Positions 18,595 through 28,346 of a DNA stretch of 64,000 bases are shown piece after piece. Below the pieces are notes generated by a model. That model ran no database searches, had not been told where the DNA came from, and saw nothing but the letters and a program-made list of their open reading frames with translations. The position numbers and the translations under genes were made by a program. Origin of the DNA: Acidimicrobiia bacterium. GTDB taxonomy: Bacteria > Actinomycetota > Acidimicrobiia > IMCC26256 > PALSA-610. How positions within the stretch are numbered: position 1 is the stretch's first letter; each line of letters starts with the position of its first letter. The stretch is from NCBI GenBank assembly GCA_027494135.1, contig JAOSJK010000001.1:599378-663377 (forward strand), read 5' to 3'.

Positions 18595-19595
18595 ACCCTG
18601 CCGCGATCGGTGTCGACATCGGCGGCGGCAAGATCGTCACCGGGCGCGTCGAGCCTGACGGAACCGTCGCAGAGCAATCTCGTCTCGTCACTCCGCGCGC
18701 CGACTCGGACGCGCTGGTCAACGCGGTGGTGCGCATGGTGTCCGCGTTGGGCCCGGGCCTCCCGGTCGGGGTGGGAGTCGCGGCGCTGGTGACCGACGAC
18801 GGTGAGCTCCGTTACGGCCCCAACCTCGGTGTCGAGCGAGTCCATCTTCGACAGTTGCTCGAGGCGCGACTCTCGGTACCCGTCTCGGTTCACAACGACG
18901 CGACTGCGGCCCTCTGGGGAGAGGCGCGCGCCGGAGCCGCGACGGGCATCGACTGCGTGCTGCTCCTCACGCTCGGCACAGGCGTGGGAGGCGCGGTACT
19001 GGACCACGGGCGATTCGTCCTCGGAGCCGGATTCGGCGGTGAGCTCGGGCACATCGTGGTCGCGGAGGGCGGCCGATCGTGCCGATGCGGATCGGTCGGG
19101 TGTCTCGAGGCGTACGCCTCCGGGACGGCGATCGGCGTTCGCGCGTACGAGCTCGCGGCGACGAAGCCGTTGCCTCCGGTGCTGAAAGATGTCCCCGGTG
19201 GGTTCGACGAGATCGATGTCAGTCGCGCGGCGGCGGATGGGGACCCCTTCTCGGTGGAGGTGGTCCGCGAGGCGGGGAGGTGGCTGGGTGTCGGGCTGAC
19301 GAGCCTGGTCAACGCCTTCGATCCCGAGCTCGTGGTGGTAGGCGGGGGCGTCACCGATGCGGTCGGCCACATCATGATCCCCGAAGCGACCGAAGTCATG
19401 ACGTCCCGACTGATCGGGGCTGCGCTCCGCCGGCCACCGCGTGTGGTCCGAGCCGCGCTCGGCGACGATGCGGGGATGATCGGTGCGGCACTCCTCGCAC
19501 CCGATCGCGAGGCAAGCATCGACGACACCGTCGGACCGCGTCGTGTGCGAACGCACGCACGGCTCGACCCTGAAGAGAGCGAAGGTGCACCATGA
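18591..19595 (+). CDS. ROK-family sugar kinase (glucokinase-like)
   Basis: 334 residues from the GTG at 18591. Phosphate-binding IGVDIGGGKI, NDATAALWGEA with the catalytic Asp, TLGTGVGGAV, and the ROK zinc motif CRCGSVGCLE are all present and in order. It phosphorylates a hexose with ATP (glucose or a related sugar; not resolvable). It overlaps the next gene by ATGA, heading an operon with a phosphoketolase-like enzyme and acetate kinase, so it probably feeds sugar phosphate into that route. Confidence 0.88.
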   Translation: MNPAAIGVDIGGGKIVTGRVEPDGTVAEQSRLVTPRADSDALVNAVVRMVSALGPGLPVGVGVAALVTDDGELRYGPNLGVERVHLRQLLEARLSVPVSVHNDATAALWGEARAGAATGIDCVLLLTLGTGVGGAVLDHGRFVLGAGFGGELGHIVVAEGGRSCRCGSVGCLEAYASGTAIGVRAYELAATKPLPPVLKDVPGGFDEIDVSRAAADGDPFSVEVVREAGRWLGVGLTSLVNAFDPELVVVGGGVTDAVGHIMIPEATEVMTSRLIGAALRRPPRVVRAALGDDAGMIGAALLAPDREASIDDTVGPRRVRTHARLDPEESEGAP

Positions 19596-22067
19596 GCGGC
19601 AGAGCTGACGACCCACGGGAGCCACTCGACCGTTACTCGACGGACAACCCTGCGGCAGCTCGGTGGGCTCAAGGGTGGGGCCGCATCAAGCACGACGTGG
19701 AGACGCAGGACCGGGTCTTCGCGATGGCCGAGGTGCTCCGCGAGCGCGGTGACACGGGTGACGCTCCGCTGTTCGAGATCCTGCACGCGGCCGACCGGGT
19801 GGCGAGCGCATCCATGTGGCTCGTCGTGCACGAGACCTACGCGCAACGTGTACCTCGACGGGCGTCCGCTCGGACCCGAGGACTTCAAGCCCCGTCCGGA
19901 GGGCCACACCGGCGGGGCGCTGAACATGGTGCCGGCGTACGTCGGCTACCTCGCGGCCAACGCCATCATGGGCTTCACCCGGTCGTGGCTGATGGGCCAG
20001 GGGCACTGCGTCGCGGCGATCGACTCGGTGAACCTGCTGGTCGACAACCTGACTCCGGCTCACGCCGAGCGGTACTCGGTGACCGACGAGGGCCTGACGC
20101 GCTACGTGCGGGACTTCTATTCCTACCGGCTCGACGATGCGGGAAGCCAGGACTCACCGCTCGGGAGCCATGTCAACGTACACACCGCCGGAGGTCTCGC
20201 CGAGGGCGGGTATCTGGGTTTCGCGGAGCTGCAGTACGTCCACATGCCGCTGCCCGGCGAGCGGTTGGTGGCGTTCCTCTCGGACGGCGCGTTCGAAGAG
20301 CAGCGTGGAAGCGACTGGGCGCCGCGCTGGTGGCGGGCGGCGGACTGCGGGTTGGTGGCCCCGATCATGATCAAGAACGGTCGGCGCATCGACCAGCGCA
20401 CGACCATGGCACAGAGTGGGGGTACCGACTGGTTCACGCGCCACCTGGAGCTCAACGAGTTCGAGCCGATCGTCTTCGACGGGCGTGATCCGGCTGCGTT
20501 CGCATGGGCGATCCTCGAGATCGAGCGGAAGCTGGAGGCCGCCGGCATGGCAGCGAAAGGCGGTAGCGCCTACCCGGTCGCGCTCCCCTACGGCGTGGCC
20601 CTGGCACCGAAAGGTGCGGGCTTCTACGGCGAGGGAACGAATCTCGCGCACAACCTTCCGCTCCCCGGGAACCCGAGCGTCGACGCGGAGTCGGCGCGCC
20701 TGTTCAACGACAGTGCGGGCGATCTGTTCGTGCCGCCCGACGAGCTCTCCGTCGCGTTGGACACGCTGGGCCGGCACGACACCACGCATCGTGTGAGGGA
20801 GCGGGACCATCCGCTCGCTCACCGAGACATCGCTCTGCCGATTGTTCCCGAGCCGGGCTTCCGTACCGTCCCCGACGGGCGGGCGGATCCCGCGACCTGG
20901 TCGCGTTCGTCGCCGATGATTGCGCTCGACGAGACCTTCGCGGCGATCGTCGCGGCGAACCCGCAACTGCGGGCGAGGGTCGGGAATCCCGACGAGATGC
21001 GATCGAACCGCATGAACCGCACCCTGGACCTGCTCGAGTTCCGGGTGACGGACCCGGAACCCGGGATCCCCGAGTCGGTGCTCGGCGGGGTCATCACAGC
21101 ACTGAACGAGGAAGCCGTCATCTCCGCCGCGCTCGCAAACAAGGGCGGGATCAACATCACGGTCACCTACGAGGCATTCGGCGCCAAGATGCACGGCGCA
21201 CTCAGGCAGGAGATCATCTTCGCGAAGCAGCACGCCGACGAGGGTCGCCCTCCGGGGTGGCTGTCGATCCCGCTCGTGCTCACCTCGCACACGTGGGAGA
21301 ACGCCAAGAACGAGCAGTCCCATCAGGACCCGGCCATGGCCGAGGCCATGCTCGGGGAGACCTCTGATGTGTCACGAGTGGTGTTCGTACCGGACGCGAA
21401 CTCCGCCGCGGGCGCGCTGCGAAGCGTGTTCCGGACCCGCGGTGAGCTCTGGACCCTGGTGGTGCCCAAGAGCCCTGTCCCAGACTTGTTCACAAGCGTC
21501 GAAGTCGAGCAGCTCCTGGCCGACGGGGCGATGCGGATCGACTGGGCGGGACACGACATCGCTCGCCAGCAGCTGATCCTGACCGCCGTCGGTGCGTACC
21601 AGCTCGAACAGGTCCTGCGCGCGTCACGGCGCCTCGCGGCGCGTGATGTTGCGCACTCCGTCGTCTATCTGCTCGAGCCGGGGCGCTATCGGATCGCCCG
21701 CAACACCGGGGAGGAAGCCCACAACGCCCCGGCACCTCGGCGCGACGACCTCTACCCTCCGGAGATCGCCTCTCGGATCTTCGTCACCCACACGCGTCCC
21801 GAGCCGCTCCTCGGAACGGTGCAGCCCCTCAACACCGGCCCGTCGAGCGTCGGGCTCGGCTACACGAACCATGGCGGCACCCTGACCGTCGAAGGGCTGT
21901 TGTACGTCAACCGGTCGAGCTGGGCCCACATCGTCGCCGCGGCGGCGCGGTTGCTCGATCAGTCCCCCACCACCCTGCTCGATCAGGCCGAGATGGAAGC
22001 ACTGAATGGTCGACGATCGCCGGAAAGCGTGATCGTCGACTCGCCCGGCGACGGGGACGCTACCTAG
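19592..22067 (+). CDS. phosphoketolase-family (XFP-like) enzyme, frameshifted
   Basis: About 824 residues after repair. The first frame (from ATG 19592) ends its similarity at SMWLVVHETYA and the next frame resumes with NVYLDGRPLGPEDF. One extra C at about 19841-19843 explains the break. The body is that of the XFP/phosphoketolase family of TPP enzymes: GHTGGALNMVPAYVGY, GSHVNVHTAGGLAEGGYLG, DGAFEEQRGSDW, and later ALNEEAVISAALANKGGINI, SIPLVLTSHTWENAKNEQ and FVTHTRPEP. This subgroup is sometimes annotated as a xylulose-5-phosphate epimerase. With acetate kinase next door, cleavage of xylulose-5-P or fructose-6-P to acetyl phosphate is the likely role. Confidence 0.82.
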
Positions 22068-23294
22068 GTGCGCGTCCTCGTCGTCAACTGCGGCAGCTCC
22101 TCGGTTCGGTTCGACGTGCTCGATCTCGACGGGACCCACGACGACGGGGCAAGGGTGGCAACCGGCAAGGTCGAAGGAATCGGTCAGCACGCCGGGCAGA
22201 CCGTCATGATCGACGGTCACGTCGTGGCCGGCGACACCCGCGTCGAGGATCACGCGGCGGCGGCGCGGCTGCTGGCCGCTCACCTCCGGGAACGAGGTCT
22301 GTTCCCCAACGGAATCGACGCCATCGGCCACCGCGCCGTGCACGGAGGCGAACACCATGAACCGGTCGTGCTCACCGACGAGGTCGCTGGTGCGCTCGAG
22401 CGCACCAGCGACCTCGCTCCGCTGCACAACGCCGCTGCGTTCGCGGCAGCCGCTGCCGTCCGGCAGGAGCTCAGTCGGCCGGTTCCCACGGTGGCGGTCT
22501 TCGACACCGCGTTCCACGCCGGCCTCCCCGAACATGCGTCGACCTACGCGCTGCCCGGTGAGCTCGCGGCCAAACATGGAATACGCCGCTACGGATTCCA
22601 CGGTCTCGCTCACCGGAACATGAGCGAACGCTGGACTGCGCTAACCGGCGTGCGGCAGGCGCGACTCATCACCCTGCAGCTCGGCAACGGCGCCTCCGCG
22701 GCCGCAGTGAGCAACGGGCGATCCCTCGACACCACCATGGGATTCACGCCGTTGGAAGGTCTCGTGATGGGGACGCGCTGCGGTGACATCGATCCCGCGA
22801 TCCCGGCGTTCCTCGCGCGACGCGAGGGTCTCGACCTCGACGGTGTCGGCGAGCTTCTCAACGCGCGCTCCGGGTTGCTCGGCCTCTCGGGGACGACGAG
22901 CGACATGAAGGCGCTGCTCGAAGCGCGAGACCGCGGTGACCCGCGAGCCCGGCTCGCGATCCATGTCTACTGCTACCGCATCCGCAAGCAGATCGGTGCC
23001 TACCTCGCGGTCATGGGGGGCGCTGAGGCCGTCGTGTTCGGTGGTGGGGTCGGCGAGAAGGCCGTCGAGATCCGGCGCCTCGTCTGCGAAGGGATGGAGT
23101 GGTGCGGACTCGTGCTCGACGAGCAACGCAACTCGGCCACTGTCGGCAAGGACGGTCGCATCTCCGGCGAACGCAGCGCGATGGAGGTCTGGGTGATCGC
23201 GGTCGACGAGGCAGTCGTCATTGCTCGGGACACCGCAGAGTGCCTGGCCCGGACAGGGCCGGATACCGGCGACCCGCTACATGCACCGGGGTAG
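22068..23294 (+). CDS. ackA: acetate kinase
   Basis: 408 residues from the GTG at 22068, directly after the phosphoketolase-like stop. Family motifs: VVNCGSSSVRFDV, GHRAVHGG, FDTAFHAGLPEHASTYALP, RRYGFHGLAHRNMSER, LGNGASAAAV, GFTPLEGLVMGTRCGDIDPA, and VFGGGVGEKAVEIR. It converts acetyl phosphate and ADP to acetate and ATP. Its place after the phosphoketolase-like enzyme means the acetyl phosphate made there is turned into ATP. Confidence 0.95.
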   Translation: MRVLVVNCGSSSVRFDVLDLDGTHDDGARVATGKVEGIGQHAGQTVMIDGHVVAGDTRVEDHAAAARLLAAHLRERGLFPNGIDAIGHRAVHGGEHHEPVVLTDEVAGALERTSDLAPLHNAAAFAAAAAVRQELSRPVPTVAVFDTAFHAGLPEHASTYALPGELAAKHGIRRYGFHGLAHRNMSERWTALTGVRQARLITLQLGNGASAAAVSNGRSLDTTMGFTPLEGLVMGTRCGDIDPAIPAFLARREGLDLDGVGELLNARSGLLGLSGTTSDMKALLEARDRGDPRARLAIHVYCYRIRKQIGAYLAVMGGAEAVVFGGGVGEKAVEIRRLVCEGMEWCGLVLDEQRNSATVGKDGRISGERSAMEVWVIAVDEAVVIARDTAECLARTGPDTGDPLHAPG

Positions 23295-23300
23295 CCCACG

Positions 23301-23480
23301 ATCCACACGGAGGGCTTCGACGCGTTCGGGTTCGACACGGACGGCGTCGTCACAGATGCCTCAACGCTGCACCAGCGCGCCTGGACGCATCTCCTTGACC
23401 AGCACTCGTCTACGCGCACCGAGAGCGTGACGATGGCGCGGAGCGCGTCTCGCTCCCGCGGTCGCCCTGTGGCAACATGA
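23301..23480 (+). pseudogene. 5' remnant of a HAD-family (beta-phosphoglucomutase-like) gene
   Basis: The frame after ackA encodes GFDAFGFDTDGVVTDAS and HQRAWTHLLDQH, the DxD motif I and cap start of beta-phosphoglucomutase-like HAD proteins. It then degenerates and stops after ~59 residues, instead of ~230. No start codon is in place. Such enzymes act on glucose-1-phosphate from disaccharide phosphorolysis. Confidence 0.55.
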
Positions 23481-23486
23481 CACGCG

Positions 23487-24137
23487 ATGTCTGCCACCGA
23501 GATGATCTTCATCGCCATATTCGTGTGGATGACAATCGGCGTAGTCGCAGGCATCGTCATGGGTCGACGTGGCCACTCCTGGTTCACCTGGGCTGCACTG
23601 GGCACGGTGCTCGGACCACTGGTCATCCCACTGGCCCTCACCGACGTTCGGGAAGAACCCGATATCCGCGCGATCACTCTCGACCGAGGACGACCGGGCA
23701 CCGGCCCGCTCCACGTAGTCGTCGGCATCGACGGATCCCCCGAGTCGAGAGCCGCACTCACCTCGACGCTCGCGTTGCTCGGAGATCGCCTCGGTACCCT
23801 CACGCTCGCCGCAGTCCTCGACTACGACACCGCCGCATCCTCTCGACAATGGGAAGAGAGCGAGCAGGCCAAGGCCGCGCTCGCCGACGCCGCGGCTGTC
23901 GCGAAGAAAGACCTCCACCTCTCACCGGAGACGGTGCTGCTCGCCGGCCCGCCTGCCAGAGCGCTTCTCGACCACGCGACGACCGCCGGCGTGGACCTCC
24001 TCGCGATCGGCAGCCGAGGGCGCGGCGCCACCAAGATGCTTCTCGGTAGCGTCGCCTCGCACCTCGCCGCCGCCACCGAGACCCCGGTGCTCATCGTCAG
24101 CGTCGATCGCTCCGGGCGCCCACCGGTCCCCACCTAG
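23487..24137 (+). CDS. universal stress protein with N-terminal membrane segment
   Basis: 216 residues. Residues 5-50 form one or two hydrophobic helices (MIFIAIFVWMTIGVVAGIV and FTWAALGTVLGPLVI). The UspA domain starts near residue 75 (HVVVGIDGSPESRAAL) and ends with the ATP-binding GSRGRGATKMLLGSVASHL and PVLIVSV. The membrane anchor is unusual for this family. It follows the phosphoketolase operon but has its own start. Confidence 0.88.
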   Translation: MSATEMIFIAIFVWMTIGVVAGIVMGRRGHSWFTWAALGTVLGPLVIPLALTDVREEPDIRAITLDRGRPGTGPLHVVVGIDGSPESRAALTSTLALLGDRLGTLTLAAVLDYDTAASSRQWEESEQAKAALADAAAVAKKDLHLSPETVLLAGPPARALLDHATTAGVDLLAIGSRGRGATKMLLGSVASHLAAATETPVLIVSVDRSGRPPVPT

Positions 24138-24344
24138 CCCCGATCTCGCGCGAGGACCTTGCTGGCAGAGCTCGCTGATCGGCCCTCGGTTGGGCATCCA
24201 CCGGTGCTGCATTGGATCATCCGAACAGCGCTCTGTCGGTGTCGGGAACCCGTGCTCTGATCCATGCGCAGCGAACGGCGCCGCCCGACTCCACGGCTCC
24301 GGATTCACGGAAGCGGAGCGTTCGCGGGTGGCGACCGAATGCCA

Positions 24345-24953
24345 TCAATCCTCTGACCAGATCACGCGCATCGCATCGAACGCCTCGGTCACGACCTCGT
24401 CGGCAGGCCGAGGAGCATCCGAAGCGAGCCAGTGCTCGAGGACGATGCGCAGTGCGGCGATCGCGGAGGCCGCGGCGAGCGCCGGCCGGAGATCGGCCGC
24501 GGGATCGGCGCCGAGGCGACCGGCCAGCACCGCTGCGAGCGCCGTCTCCCACTGGTGTTCGTGAGCGAGCTTGGCTGCCTCGAGATGCGGAGTGTCCGCG
24601 AGGAGCTGTAGGCGACGCCGGTCACGCTCGGGATCCTTGCCGGGCAGGGCGATGAGCCCCACCAGCGCCTCGCGCAGCGAGACCACGAGGGGTTCGCCCG
24701 CAGGACGGTCGTCGACCAGGGCGCGCAGGGTCTCGATCGTCTCGAGCGCATCGTGGAACAGCACCTCCTCCTTCGCCCGGAAGTACCGAAAGAACGACCG
24801 CGTCGAGATGTCGGCTGCAGCGGCGATGTCGTCGACCGTCGTCTCGTCGTAGCCGCCGTCGCAGAACAGGTCGAGCGCCACGTCGGCGATGTGTGCGCGC
24901 AGGCGTGATCGACGCCGCTCGGCGGGACTCGCAGTGTCGAGCGTGGAGATCAC
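24345..24953 (-). CDS. TetR-family repressor
   Basis: 202 residues from the GTG at 24953 with GGAGG seven bases upstream. The N-terminal helix-turn-helix is typical: IADVALDLFCDGGYDETTVDDIA, ADISTRSFFRYFRAKEE. The C-terminal domain is a helical ligand pocket. It diverges from the MMPL transporter, so it most likely represses that efflux cluster from the shared intergenic region. Confidence 0.9.
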   Translation of the reverse strand: MISTLDTASPAERRRSRLRAHIADVALDLFCDGGYDETTVDDIAAAADISTRSFFRYFRAKEEVLFHDALETIETLRALVDDRPAGEPLVVSLREALVGLIALPGKDPERDRRRLQLLADTPHLEAAKLAHEHQWETALAAVLAGRLGADPAADLRPALAAASAIAALRIVLEHWLASDAPRPADEVVTEAFDAMRVIWSED

Positions 24954-25006
24954 GGCGATTCCTCCGTAGGTGACAGGGGGATGCGGGCCCTCTGATCATC
25001 CCCCAC

Positions 25007-25040
25007 TTGACACGACACGTCAATATGGCATGTACTGTCA
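25007..25040. promoter_or_regulatory. probable MMPL promoter and TetR operator
   Basis: TTGACA (25007-25012), 18 bases, TGTACT (25031-25036) resembles a sigma-70 promoter. TTGAC / GTCAA and TTGACA / TGTCAA inverted pairs overlap it, as expected for a TetR operator between divergent genes. Confidence 0.45.
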
Positions 25041-25120
25041 ATCCCGCATGCACTGCCGCCTCGTCAGTAGCCGCCAGTGCGGCGTCCGGCGGACCCACCC
25101 AGCGACCCTGGAGCGCACCG

Positions 25121-27343
25121 ATGTCCCGATTCCTGTACCGACTCGGAGGGCGCTCGGCCCGACTGCGCCGACTCGTGCTCGGACTCTGGGTCGCTGTCCT
25201 CGTCGGGTTCGTCGCCGTCTCCGGAATCGCCGGCGGGGAGACTTCCGACGAGTTCACGATCCCCGGGACACAGTCGCAGGCAGCGTTCGACGTGCTCGAG
25301 GCCAGCTTTCCGACGCAGTCGGGATCCGGCGCCCGCATCGTCTTCGCGCAGACCGACGGTCGACCGATTCGGAGAGAGCCCGATCGGGTCGAATGCGATC
25401 GATGCCGCGCTCGCCGAGATCGCGACGCAGCCCGACGTCGTCGATGTGAGCGGGCTCGTCACATCTCCCGGTGGAGACGTCGGCTTCGTCACAGTCCGGT
25501 ACGGCATCGATGCGCGTGACGTGGGCAGAGATGGCTTCTCGAGATTGGAGGAGGTGGGCAACGGCGTTACGGCGGCGGGCATGTCGGTCGAATACGGCGG
25601 CGATGTCCCGGCAGCCGCCGCCGAGCCCGAGGCGCACACGTCCGAGCTGATCGGACTGGGCGTCGCAATGGTGGTGCTTCTCTTCGCTTTCGGTTCCGTC
25701 CTCGCGATGGGGCTACCGCTCATCAGCGCGCTGTTCGGGCTCGGCGTGACACTCACGACCCTCGCTCTCACATCCGCCGTGGTCGACCTCTCCTCGACGG
25801 CACCGACTCTGGCCACGATGATCGGGCTCGCCGTGGGAATCGACTACTCCCTTTTCATCGTGACGCGGCACCGCGCCTTCCTGCACCAGGGTTACCCCGT
25901 CGAGGAAGCGGCGGCACGAGCGAACGCAACCGCAGGAGGCGCGGTCGTCTTCGCCGGAATGACCGTCATCATCGCCATCTCGGGTCTCGTTGTCGTCGGC
26001 ATCCCGGCCGTGACGGTCATGGGCCTCGGGGCCGCGCTCGGTGTCGCCGTCGGTGTCATGGTTGCCATCTCTCTGCTTCCCGCCATGCTCGGCTTCGTCG
26101 GGCACAACATCGACAAGCTCAAGGTGCCAGGTGTGCACCTAGCCCACGAAGGCGCTGCACACGGACGGCAGAGCCTGGGCGCTCGGTGGGCAGGGATGGT
26201 CACTCGCAACCCGTGGCGCTGGGGCGCTATCGGCCTCGGGATGATGCTCATTCTCACCGTACCGATGTTCAGCTTGCGCCTCGGCATGACCGACGCAGGA
26301 TCGAAGCCCCCGTCCTCGACAGAACGTCAGGCGTACGACCAGCTGACCGAGGGATTCGGCCCGGGCTTCAATGGACCGCTCACCGTTGTGGTCGACCTCT
26401 CGGGCGCGGCGGACCCCGAGGCCGCCGCAGAAGCTGTGCACACTGCGCTCGTCGCGACGGATGGGCTCGCGGATGTCGACCCCCAGACCTCAACGACCAG
26501 AAGACGACTGCCGTCATCTCCGCCGTCCCGGTGAGCGCGCCCGACGACGCGCAGACCGAGGATCTCATCCACCGGCTCCGCGGCGACGTTGCGCCCGCAG
26601 TCGAGGCCAATACAGGGACCACCGTCTACGTGACGGGCTCCACGGCGGCGAACATCGACATGGCAGACAAGGTCGAGCAGGCGCTCCTACCCTTCATCCT
26701 GCTCGTCGTCGGCCTCACGATGATCCTGCTGCTCGTCGTGTTCCGGTCGATCGTCGTACCGATCAAGGCTGCCATAGCGATCCTGCTGTCCATCGGAGCC
26801 GCGTACGGTGTGATCGTGGCGATCTTCCAGTGGGGTTGGATGCTCGACATCGTCGGGCTCGAGGAGACCGTCCCTATCGTCAGCTTCGTGCCACTCCTGA
26901 TGTTCGCCCTGTTGTTCGGCCTGTCGATGGACTACGAGGTGTTCATCCTCACCCGCATCCGGGAGGAGTACGCGCATACGGATGACGCGAAGGCCAGCGT
27001 GCTCACCGGCCTCACAGCGAGTGCCCGAGTGATCACTGCGGCGGCTCTCATCATGATCAGCGTCTTCGCCAGCTTCGTGCTGGGCGACGAGCCCACCATC
27101 AAGATGTTCGGGATCGGGATGTCGATCGCGGTACTGCTCGATGCCACGGTTGTCCGCATGATCATCGTGCCGTCGGTGATGACACTCTTCGGTGACCGCG
27201 CCTGGTGGCTACCGAAGTGGCTCGACCGCATCGTGCCCGACCTCGACGTCGAGGGGGAGCACCTCATCGAGCGCCTCGAGGCCGACGCCGAAGCGACGAC
27301 CGCCAACGAGAGTGCCCACGACCGCGAGCTCGAACCGGTGTGA
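25121..27343 (+). CDS. MMPL/RND-family transporter (two frameshifts)
   Basis: About 740 residues after repair, from the ATG at 25121 (MSRFLYRLGGRSARLRR). Frame changes occur near 25360-25390 (one extra base) and at the C run at 26478-26483 (one C lost; DVDPPDLNDQKTTAVISAV after repair). Two blocks of membrane helices flank soluble loops. The block signatures GLAVGIDYSLFIVTRHR and ALLFGLSMDYEVFILTRIREEY are the paired MMPL motifs with the proton-relay Asp. It exports lipids or drugs by proton antiport. TetR is divergent upstream and an ABC pair follows. Confidence 0.88.
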
Positions 27344-27422
27344 ACGTCGCTCGTGATTCGGGGTCCTTGGCCCCTGGCATCGATCCGCGCAGGTCGCAAC
27401 AGTGCCGGAGAGGAGACAGCAC

Positions 27423-28346
27423 ATGACAGCAGCCATCTCCACCCACGCGCTCACGAAGCGGTACGGAGATCTCGTCGCAGTCGATCATGTCGACCTCGAG
27501 GTCGAAACCGGTGAGGTGTTCGGGTTCCTCGGCCCGAACGGGGCCGGCAAGTCGACCACGATTCGCTGCCTCCTCGACCTCGCGCGGCCCACCAGCGGCC
27601 GGGCCGAGGTCCTGGGGTTCGACAGCCGCGGGGACGCCACCGAGATCCACCGCAGGGTCGGCTATCTGCCCGGCGACCTCGCGCTCTACCCGAAGCTGAC
27701 GGGTCGGGACCTGCTCGAGTACTTCGCGAACCTGCGCGGCGGCGTCGACCCCGGCGCGATCGACGACCTCGCCGAACGGTTCGGCGCCGACCTTTCGCGA
27801 CGATGCGGCGAGTACTCGTCGGGCAACCGCCAGAAGGTGGGCCTCATCCTGGCCTTCATGCACAATCCGGAGCTCGTCATTCTCGACGAGCCGAGCGCCG
27901 GTCTCGATCCGCTCGTGCAACAGGCGCTCCACGAACTGCTGCGCGAGATCCGTGACGAGGGCCGGACCGTGTTCCTCTCCAGCCACACCCTCTCGGAAGT
28001 CGAGCGCGTCGCCGACCGGGTCGGGGTCATCCGCCACGGGCGCCTCGTCGAGGTCGCGGCCGTCGCGGACCTCAAAGCGATGGCGATACGCCGTCTCGAC
28101 CTAGAGTTCGCCGGCGACATCGACCCCGAACGACTCCGAGCGATCGAGGGTGTTCGGAAAGTGACCGGTGCGGGCCGTCAGTGGAGCGTCGCGTACGAGG
28201 GGTCTCTCGAGGCCATCCTTGGCGAGGCCACGCGCCTAGGCGTCGTCAACCTCCAGAGCCACGACGCAGATCTCGAGGAGATCTTCCTCGCCTACTACCG
28301 CGATCCCGACACCGACACGGCGGAGCAGACACATGCTGCTGTCTAG
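27423..28346 (+). CDS. ABC transporter ATP-binding protein (efflux type)
   Basis: 307 residues from the ATG at 27423 with GGAGAGGAG upstream. Walker A GPNGAGKST near residue 41, Q-loop region VGYLPGDLALYP, signature YSSGNRQKVGL (instead of LSGGQ), and Walker B LVILDEPSAGLDP. The C-terminal extension is that of DrrA/CcmA-like exporters. It overlaps the permease gene by 14 bases and lies 79 bases after the MMPL gene, so the efflux genes may be one unit. Confidence 0.92.
   Translation: MTAAISTHALTKRYGDLVAVDHVDLEVETGEVFGFLGPNGAGKSTTIRCLLDLARPTSGRAEVLGFDSRGDATEIHRRVGYLPGDLALYPKLTGRDLLEYFANLRGGVDPGAIDDLAERFGADLSRRCGEYSSGNRQKVGLILAFMHNPELVILDEPSAGLDPLVQQALHELLREIRDEGRTVFLSSHTLSEVERVADRVGVIRHGRLVEVAAVADLKAMAIRRLDLEFAGDIDPERLRAIEGVRKVTGAGRQWSVAYEGSLEAILGEATRLGVVNLQSHDADLEEIFLAYYRDPDTDTAEQTHAAV

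Noticed and set aside
24138-24344. Gene between the stress protein and TetR
   Set aside because: Only short overlapping frames with no motifs; convergent gene ends.
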